Made by a program: the position numbers and the translations under genes. 64,000 nucleotides of DNA, taken from assembly GCF_001592105.1 (NCBI RefSeq), contig NZ_BCWE01000004.1:124001-188000 (forward strand), in the 5' to 3' direction. The notes under the pieces were generated by a model. The model saw only the letters and a list, made by a program, of their open reading frames with translations, was not told the DNA's origin and did not search any database. The number at the start of each line of letters is the position of its first letter. The stretch's first letter is position 1. This document shows, in pieces, positions 58,591-64,000 of the stretch. The stretch is from Desulfolucanica intricata. Lineage in GTDB: Bacteria > Bacillota > Desulfotomaculia > Desulfotomaculales > Desulfofarciminaceae.

Positions 58591-59256
58591 CTAATTTTCT
58601 TCGGTAACGGCCAGCCGTCTTTCCATTTTGTCGAATACTACAGTAAACACTGTGGTTAATAATAAATATAGCAGTGCTGCAGTCATGTATGCTTCCATTG
58701 GTTTAAAATAAGTACTGCTGAGGTGGTTTGCTGAGCGCATTAGTTCGACCATGGCAATTGAAGATACTAAAGCGGTGTCTTTCATAAGCGTAATAAATTC
58801 ATTACTCATGGGTGGAAGTAAGCGGCGATAGGCCTGAGGCAGGATTATTCTGCGCATGGCCTGGGTATAAGACATACCCAGGGATAGTGCCGCCTCCATT
58901 TGCCCTTTATCAATTGATAAGATGCCGGCCCGTATGATTTCAGCAATATAAGCTCCTCCGCAGATACTAAGTCCAATTACGGCGGCACCGAAAGGTGATA
59001 ACTTAATGCCAATTTCCGGCAGGGCATAATATAGAATAAATAATTGCATTAGTAGGGGGATACCTCGAATAACCCAGGTATAAATCCCCCCGAGAACTTG
59101 AAATAGCTTAAAGTTTGAAATTTTGGCCAAGGCAATAATAAGCCCGATGACGGTGCCGAAAATAATGGCCAGGACGGTTAATTCTATTGTCATAACTGCT
59201 CCCTGAAGTAGAACCGGTAATATTTTTACGGCAAAGGCAAAATCAAATCCCTGCAT
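58591..59256 (-). CDS. Polar amino-acid ABC transporter permease
   Basis: 221 aa with five hydrophobic segments and the HisM/GlnP-type pattern, including the EAA loop [22 protein letters not shown] (the Gly ten residues before the end contacts the ATPase). The end [17 protein letters not shown] is family-typical. Only one permease is present, so it is likely a homodimer. Confidence 0.92.
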   Translation of the reverse strand: MQGFDFAFAVKILPVLLQGAVMTIELTVLAIIFGTVIGLIIALAKISNFKLFQVLGGIYTWVIRGIPLLMQLFILYYALPEIGIKLSPFGAAVIGLSICGGAYIAEIIRAGILSIDKGQMEAALSLGMSYTQAMRRIILPQAYRRLLPPMSNEFITLMKDTALVSSIAMVELMRSANHLSSTYFKPMEAYMTAALLYLLLTTVFTVVFDKMERRLAVTEEN

Positions 59257-59282
59257 TATTTACACCCCGTCTAAAATCTTTA

Positions 59283-60131
59283 TTACTTGCTTACAACCAT
59301 AACCAAACCGGCATCAAGATACGGAGTCGAGAAATTAATTTCCTTCTGGCGTTCCGGAGTAATGCTCATGCCGGATATAACTACATCAAATTTTTTTGAC
59401 TTAAGGGATAATATTACACCGTTCCAGTCGGTGGGCTGCCATTCCATTTTAACACCGAGGCGCTTAGCTAATTCTTCACCCATGTCAATATCAAAGCCTA
59501 TCAAATTATTATCTTTATCCCTATAACCCATCGGTGCAAAGGTATCATCCAAACCTGCCACAAGAACTCCCTTTTCCTTAATTTGTTGTAATGTATTAAG
59601 GTTTTGATCTTGATTTATGTTTGGCTTACTATCTGCCTTAATATTGACAATGTCTTCACCAAACCACTTTTCAGAGATATTTTTCATGGTTCCGTCTTCT
59701 TGCATTTCTAGCAGGGCCTGATCAATAGCTGCTTTTAAATCAGTGTCTTCTTTACGAATACCGATTCCAAAGGGCTCATTATTTAATTTTTCTCCTACAA
59801 CTTCAAACTGCTCTTCAGACTGATTAATAAAATGACGAGCAGTTACTTCGTCAACTACTAAAACATCCAGTCTACCGTTTTTTAAATCGTTAAAAGCATC
59901 AGGGTAGCGTTCATAAAGTTTTAAATCTTTCAAGCCCTCAATTTTATTACAAGCAGTTTCGCCTGAGCTTCCCAATTGAGTGCCTACAATTTTTCCTTTT
60001 AAATCGTCTGCAGTCCGGTAGTTGGCTGTTTCTTCAGGTTCGGTGTATCCCCCACAGCCGGCGGCCAGTAAGGCCAATCCCATAATCAGTACTAAAATGC
60101 ATAGATACCTTGTCCTTCTCAAACCTTTCAA
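59283..60131 (-). CDS. Circularly permuted amino-acid-binding lipoprotein (SBP_bac_3 family)
   Basis: 282 aa. Signal with lipobox ending AAGC (lipid Cys26). In normal members lobe I (VGFDVD, ISGMTITPER, FSDPY) precedes lobe II (DLKGKKVGVQ, KWFG). Here lobe II comes first: ADDLKGKIVGTQLGSSGET (41-59), VVDEVTARHF (92-101) and EKWFGED (154-160). An approximately 25-residue linker follows, then lobe I: IGFDIDMGEELAKRLGV (211-227), VISGMSITPERQKEINFSTP (251-270) and the final VMVVSK. Ligand-contact Arg261 and Asp94 are kept. TTG start. It is the first gene of the operon with permease and ATPase. Confidence 0.9.
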   Translation of the reverse strand: MKGLRRTRYLCILVLIMGLALLAAGCGGYTEPEETANYRTADDLKGKIVGTQLGSSGETACNKIEGLKDLKLYERYPDAFNDLKNGRLDVLVVDEVTARHFINQSEEQFEVVGEKLNNEPFGIGIRKEDTDLKAAIDQALLEMQEDGTMKNISEKWFGEDIVNIKADSKPNINQDQNLNTLQQIKEKGVLVAGLDDTFAPMGYRDKDNNLIGFDIDMGEELAKRLGVKMEWQPTDWNGVILSLKSKKFDVVISGMSITPERQKEINFSTPYLDAGLVMVVSK

Positions 60132-60360
60132 TAAAATCTCTCCCTTCTTAAATAGTTGCTTTTCTAACAGTTTAACTGGCTAAAGTATTAAAAGTCAATA
60201 TAAAAGTCAACGAAAAAGGGTGTAATCTGTCTTATTATGTAGTAATTTAAAGTTGATTATTCTAGTTTCTGATACGCATTTGTTTTTATAAAAAATTTAG
60301 TGTATTTAATTATTAAAAAGGTGAAAATAATTTAGATAATAAATTTAGGAGGGGTTTTAA

Positions 60361-60480
60361 ATGCCGGAAAATGAAAAACCAAAAGAGGAGTATATGGGTA
60401 ACAAGAAAAAAGATTTAAATCGTATCAGAAGTACGCAGCGTTTTATAGATCCGGAAAAAGGCCCGGAAAATAAAGCTTAG
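60361..60480 (+). CDS. 39-aa hydrophilic small protein
   Basis: ATG with AGGAGGGG about 6 bases upstream. The sequence begins MPENEKPKEEYMGNKKKD, continues LNRIRSTQRFIDP and ends KGPENKA. It is highly charged with no membrane segment, like many small sporulation or stress peptides. No family recognised. It stands alone between the ABC operon and spoIIGA, with a terminator at 60566-60612. Confidence 0.5.
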   Translation: MPENEKPKEEYMGNKKKDLNRIRSTQRFIDPEKGPENKA

Positions 60481-60565
60481 AAGGAATAAAACATAAAAAC
60501 CTTGGAGAAAGGGTAGAAATAAATAATAGGAAAATAATGGTTTACATGGTAAAAACGACAAGTTA

Positions 60566-60612
60566 AACAACCCGGTGGGTGTATAATAATACCAGGGTTG
60601 TTATTTTTTTAT
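60566..60612 (+). terminator. Terminator upstream of spoIIGA
   Basis: AACAACCC pairs with GGGTTGTT, with inner GGT/ACC; a run of seven T follows. It probably ends the transcript of the 39-aa gene. Confidence 0.75.
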
Positions 60613-60703
60613 TTAGTTTTACTAAGGGCCTGTCATAAAGAAATTGAACCGGCAATATAGATATATTGTGGCTGTCTATCCGGTGCGGGTCCGGAGGTGG
60701 AAT

Positions 60704-61612
60704 ATGCCTACATATGTTGTTTATATCGATGAGGTAATCTTAGGAAATCTAGTTATGAATTATGCTATTCTTTGGTTGGCGGCTCGTTTTTGTCAGATAA
60801 AAACTGCCAGGTGGCGCTTAGTTATAGGGGCAGGCTTGGGTAGTTTGTATTCACTGGTGCTGTTTTTCCCTCAGTTAAATAGTTTACTGTCCATTAGCTT
60901 TAAGTTTTTAATATCTGTTCTAATGGTAACTTTCGCCTATGCTCCGTTACCATTAAAACGTTTTTTAAAGGCCCTGAGTTATTTCTACTTATGTTCCTTT
61001 GTTTTAGGCGGAGTAGTATTTGGGTGTATTTATTTTTTACGTAATGAAACCGGGTTTACGATGAATAACTTCAGTAAACTTGTGAGGGATAATTTTTGGT
61101 ATGGAGTAGTATTAGCTTTATTAGTAGCCTGGCTAATTGGGAAGGGAGCTGTCCTGGCGCGCCGGAGAATATCCCAAGAAACCTATAAAATACCCTTGTC
61201 TGTAATTTTTTTGGGTAACTCAGTTGAAGTAAGTGCACTAATAGATACAGGCAACAGCCTTATGGATCCGCTGACCCAACACCCTGTAGTCATTATTGAA
61301 TACGAAGCTGTAAAAAACTTACTGCCACCGGAAATTCAAAGTTTATATCAAAATGGGAAAACGGTTGATTTTAATTTAATTTATCAAACTTTGTCCGGCA
61401 AAGAGTGGGCCAACCTTTTTCAGGTAATACCGTTTCACTCCCTGGGTAGTTCCAACGGTTTAATGCTGGGTTTTCGCCCCGATGAAATTATTACTGGCCA
61501 AAAACAACGAGTCAGTCAGGTTGTAATAGGTATCTATCCGGGACAGCTGGATGTCCATGCATCTTACCGTGCTCTATTACACCCTCTGGTGCTGGATGAA
61601 TATGCAGCGTAA
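60704..61612 (+). CDS. spoIIGA: SpoIIGA, sigma-E processing peptidase
   Basis: 302 aa. Septum-located aspartic peptidase that activates pro-sigma-E in the mother cell. Five membrane spans lie in residues about 8-150; the soluble domain has the active-site Asp181 in [10 protein letters not shown]. The ATG at 60704 has GGAGGTGG; longer frames lack an SD. sigE follows in the same operon. I found no convincing Spo0A box upstream. Confidence 0.9.
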   Translation: MPTYVVYIDEVILGNLVMNYAILWLAARFCQIKTARWRLVIGAGLGSLYSLVLFFPQLNSLLSISFKFLISVLMVTFAYAPLPLKRFLKALSYFYLCSFVLGGVVFGCIYFLRNETGFTMNNFSKLVRDNFWYGVVLALLVAWLIGKGAVLARRRISQETYKIPLSVIFLGNSVEVSALIDTGNSLMDPLTQHPVVIIEYEAVKNLLPPEIQSLYQNGKTVDFNLIYQTLSGKEWANLFQVIPFHSLGSSNGLMLGFRPDEIITGQKQRVSQVVIGIYPGQLDVHASYRALLHPLVLDEYAA

Positions 61613-61652
61613 AAAAATATCTAAAAATATCGAGGAGAGGAGGGAGAGGCTT

Positions 61653-62378
61653 TTGCAAATAATATGGCCCAAAAAACTGCTGATTCATCTTTGGATAGCA
61701 CGTTTGGTTCGTCTATTTATATCTCATTCGGAGGTTTATTATGTTGGTAGCAGTGAAGCACTTCCGCCGCCTTTATCCACCGATGAAGAATCTATTTTAA
61801 TTAATAAGTTAGAAACCGGCGACGGGGCTGTACGAAGTGTGCTTATTGAGCGTAACCTTCGACTAGTGGTATATATTGCACGAAAATTTGAAAATACCGG
61901 TATAAGTATAGAGGATCTTGTATCAATAGGAACAATCGGATTAATTAAAGCAGTAAACACCTTTGATCCTTCTAAGAAAATAAAACTGGCTACCTATGCT
62001 TCACGTTGTATAGAAAATGAGATCCTGATGTATTTGCGGCGAAATAATAAAACTCGTTCTGAAGTATCCTTTGATGAACCATTAAACATTGACTGGGATG
62101 GGAATGAACTACTGCTTTCAGATGTCCTGGGTACTGAAAATGATATTATTTATAAATACATTGAGGAGGAAGTAGATAGAAAGCTGCTGTATTTGGCTCT
62201 GCAAAAACTTACAGGCAGGGAAAGGAAAATAATGGAGCTGCGTTTTGGATTAAATGAAGGAGCTGAAAAAACTCAAAAGGAAGTAGCTGATATGCTGGGC
62301 ATTTCCCAATCCTATATTTCACGGTTGGAAAAGCGCATTATTAAGCGCTTGAAAAGAGAAATCCATCGGATGGAATAA
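61653..62378 (+). CDS. sigE: Sporulation sigma factor sigma-E
   Basis: 241 aa, mother-cell sigma factor. The N-terminal hydrophobic pro-region ([19 protein letters not shown]) precedes [16 protein letters not shown], which contains the SpoIIGA cleavage region. Region 2 ([20 protein letters not shown]) and region 4 ([16 protein letters not shown]) are nearly identical to B. subtilis. The start is TTG at 61653, 6-7 bases after AGGAGGGAG; longer frames overlap spoIIGA. Confidence 0.95.
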   Translation: MQIIWPKKLLIHLWIARLVRLFISHSEVYYVGSSEALPPPLSTDEESILINKLETGDGAVRSVLIERNLRLVVYIARKFENTGISIEDLVSIGTIGLIKAVNTFDPSKKIKLATYASRCIENEILMYLRRNNKTRSEVSFDEPLNIDWDGNELLLSDVLGTENDIIYKYIEEEVDRKLLYLALQKLTGRERKIMELRFGLNEGAEKTQKEVADMLGISQSYISRLEKRIIKRLKREIHRME

Positions 62379-62393
62379 AAGGTAGTTTTATTG

Positions 62394-62425
62394 AACACCC
62401 TATGTTTTACGGGTGTTTTTTATTT
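62394..62425 (+). terminator. Terminator after sigE
   Basis: AACACCC pairs with GGGTGTT, 10-base loop, then T-rich. It separates sigE from sigG, so sigG needs its own promoter. Confidence 0.8.
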
Positions 62426-62494
62426 TGCTGTGCACGAATCAATATCATTGCAAGTGCAAAATAGGAATTACAAGTTTAAGGAAAATCTTTGCAT

Positions 62495-62524
62495 GTATAA
62501 TTGCTACTCCCCAAGGTAATAATT
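62495..62524 (+). promoter_or_regulatory. Sigma-F promoter of sigG
   Basis: GTATA (62495-62499), 15-base spacer, GGTAATAATT (62515-62524). It matches GYATA-N15-GGnRAnAHTR at all but the last position, and sigG is known to be transcribed by sigma-F in the forespore. Confidence 0.7.
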
Positions 62525-62571
62525 TTAAAAAAAGAAAATATGCAAAAAACTGGAAAGAGGTGGGAGACATC

Positions 62572-63345
62572 GTGCTCGTCAATAAAGTCGAAATCTGTGG
62601 TGTCAATACATCAAAACTCCCAGTAATACCTAATAGTAAAATGCGTGAGTTGTTTGAAGCAATGCAGCAAGGAGACACCTCTGCCCGACCTCAGTTAATA
62701 AGCGGCAACCTCAGGTTAGTTCTTAGTGTAATCCAGCGCTTTACTAATCGGGGAGAATATGTCGATGACCTCTTTCAAGTGGGCTGTATTGGACTTATAA
62801 AGGCTATCGATAACTTTGATCTTTCACAAAACGTAAAGTTCTCAACTTATGCGGTCCCTATGATTATCGGTGAAATCCGGCGCTATTTGCGGGATAACAA
62901 TCCGATCAGGGTAAGTCGATCCCTACGTGATGTAGCCTATAAGGCACTTCAGGTTCGGGATACTTTGGTGAACAAGTATTCACGGGAACCTTCGGTTAAT
63001 GAGATAGCCAGAGAACTTAAAATGCCCCGGGAAGAAATTGTTTTTGCCCTGGATGCTATTCAGGAACCAATTTCTCTATTTGAACCGATATACCATGATG
63101 GCGGAGACCCAATTTTTGTAATGGATCAAATAAGTGACGATAAAAATCTGGACTTAAACTGGATGGAAGGTATTGCTATTAGGGACGCTTTAAGGAAGTT
63201 AAGTGATCGGGAAAAATTAATCTTAACTTTACGTTTCTATGACGGTAAAACTCAAATGGAAGTAGCAGAAGAAATAGGCATTTCACAGGCCCAAGTGTCT
63301 CGCCTGGAAAAGGCAGCACTGCATCATATGCGTAAACATGTTTAA
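62572..63345 (+). CDS. sigG: Sporulation sigma factor sigma-G
   Basis: 257 aa, late forespore sigma factor. The start KVEICGVNTSKLPV is the hallmark of SigG. Region 2 (FTNRGEYVDDLFQVGCIGL) and region 4 (GKTQMEVAEEIGISQAQVSR) are close to B. subtilis. GTG start, 6-7 bases after AGAGGTGGGAG. Confidence 0.96.
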   Translation: MLVNKVEICGVNTSKLPVIPNSKMRELFEAMQQGDTSARPQLISGNLRLVLSVIQRFTNRGEYVDDLFQVGCIGLIKAIDNFDLSQNVKFSTYAVPMIIGEIRRYLRDNNPIRVSRSLRDVAYKALQVRDTLVNKYSREPSVNEIARELKMPREEIVFALDAIQEPISLFEPIYHDGGDPIFVMDQISDDKNLDLNWMEGIAIRDALRKLSDREKLILTLRFYDGKTQMEVAEEIGISQAQVSRLEKAALHHMRKHV

Positions 63346-63381
63346 TTCTGTAAATTATGAATTGCCAAGGGGAGAGTAAGA

Positions 63382-64000
63382 ATGCAAAGAAAGTTTAAAG
63401 TTGGAGCAATGTTAATAGCGGTAATCGCCTTAATGTATGTTTTACAATGGCATGGTCAAAACGCACGGGTGGTGGAGGCATATAATGCTGACAACCTTAT
63501 ACGTTTCCATGTTATTGCCAATAGTGACACTGAAGCAGATCAGGCGTTAAAGCTAAAGGTACGGGACAAGGTAGTTCAGGCCATGACCCCTGCCTTTAGT
63601 CAGGTTGATGGTATAGAGGAAGCCCGTTTGGTTGTTCTGGAAAAAAAAGATATGATTAAAGAGATAGCTTTGGAGGAAATCAGGAATGAAGGAAAGGATT
63701 ACCCTGTAAGTGTCAACCTGGGTAATTATATGTTTCCTACTAAAAGTTACGGAAATTTAACCCTTCCCGCAGGTAAGTATGAGGCAGTTCGGGTGGTTAT
63801 TGGTGAAGGTAATGGAGCCAACTGGTGGTGTGTATTATTCCCTCCCCTTTGTTTTGTGGATCTGAGCGCGGATCAAGATGGGGAATTTAGGGTGGATGAA
63901 AAAACGGGTATAATGGATGTAGAGGATATATCGGTACAAAAGGATTTAAAGTCCGGGGAGGAGATAAAACCCTCTGAACCACAAATTAAGGTTAAGTTTA
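63382..64000 (+). CDS. spoIIR: SpoIIR, intercompartmental signal protein (truncated by window edge)
   Basis: Secreted from the forespore to trigger SpoIIGA cleavage of pro-sigma-E. ATG 7 bases after GGGGAGAG. N-terminal membrane/signal segment MLIAVIALMYVL, then the family motifs LIRFHVIANSDTEADQALKL and NWWCVLFPPLCFVD. 206 codons are visible without a stop. Its place next to spoIIGA and sigE puts the whole activation circuit together. Confidence 0.92.
   Translation, partial: MQRKFKVGAMLIAVIALMYVLQWHGQNARVVEAYNADNLIRFHVIANSDTEADQALKLKVRDKVVQAMTPAFSQVDGIEEARLVVLEKKDMIKEIALEEIRNEGKDYPVSVNLGNYMFPTKSYGNLTLPAGKYEAVRVVIGEGNGANWWCVLFPPLCFVDLSADQDGEFRVDEKTGIMDVEDISVQKDLKSGEEIKPSEPQIKVKF

Noticed and set aside
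60481-60703. Spo0A box and spaced sigma-A promoter before spoIIGA
   Set aside because: TGTCATAAAG and TTGAAC are only weak partial matches and no -10 at the expected 22-base spacing could be fixed.

Overview
The window is a chromosomal segment of a spore-forming Firmicute of the Peptococcaceae (Desulfotomaculum-like) type. This rests on a Gram-positive division and cell-wall cluster that contains spoVD and spoVE, followed by spoIIGA-sigE-sigG-spoIIR, and on strong Shine-Dalgarno (SD) sites with many TTG and GTG starts. A lactate oxidation locus and a TauE-type anion transporter fit a sulfate reducer, but no dissimilatory sulfate-reduction gene is present, so genus and lifestyle are inference. 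I see no rRNA, tRNA, insertion sequence, prophage or CRISPR array. The last gene (spoIIR) runs off the right edge.

Layout. 0-4.4 kb: HtrA protease and the TrkA/TrkH potassium system. 4.5-8.5 kb: a GlcF/GlcD-type lactate or glycolate dehydrogenase, divergent from a LarA lactate racemase. 8.7-22.4 kb: a mixed region with two Na/phosphate cotransporters, a CadC/CadA-type metal efflux pair, a divergent cis-prenyltransferase, a spore-type GH18 hydrolase, FeoAB behind Fur boxes, a D,D-carboxypeptidase, Fur and an O-methyltransferase. 22.4-28.5 kb: aromatic and biotin metabolism (aroF behind an attenuator-like leader, tyrA, bioY-bioD-bioA behind a BirA operator, chorismate mutase). 28.5-33.7 kb: the accessory part, with two small DUF2292-like genes surrounded by four copies of a tandem-hairpin element, a TauE transporter with a membrane partner, an unknown small protein and a stand-alone SIR2 protein. 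33.8-36.6 kb: an unknown protein, a MetE/UroD-like protein and a PHP phosphoesterase.

36.9-57.7 kb is the division and cell-wall cluster: mraZ, rsmH, ftsL, spoVD, murE, murF, mraY, murD, spoVE, murG, murC, murB, murA, divIB, two DUF881 genes, sbp, ftsA, ftsZ. It carries MraZ boxes in front of mraZ, internal promoters before murE and divIB, and a sigma-H-type promoter before ftsA. 57.8-60.1 kb holds a polar amino-acid ABC transporter whose binding protein is circularly permuted. 60.4-64 kb holds a small unknown gene and the early sporulation regulators, with a sigma-F-type promoter before sigG.

Most interesting observations: the circularly permuted binding protein (59283-60131); the four-copy tandem-hairpin RNA-like element with covarying stems (29304-29935); the aroF leader with a Phe-Phe peptide and mutually exclusive hairpins; a candidate minus-strand small RNA from an apparently bidirectional promoter (22580-22739); a probable AUU start for bioD; and a hairpin between the SD and the start codon of larA.
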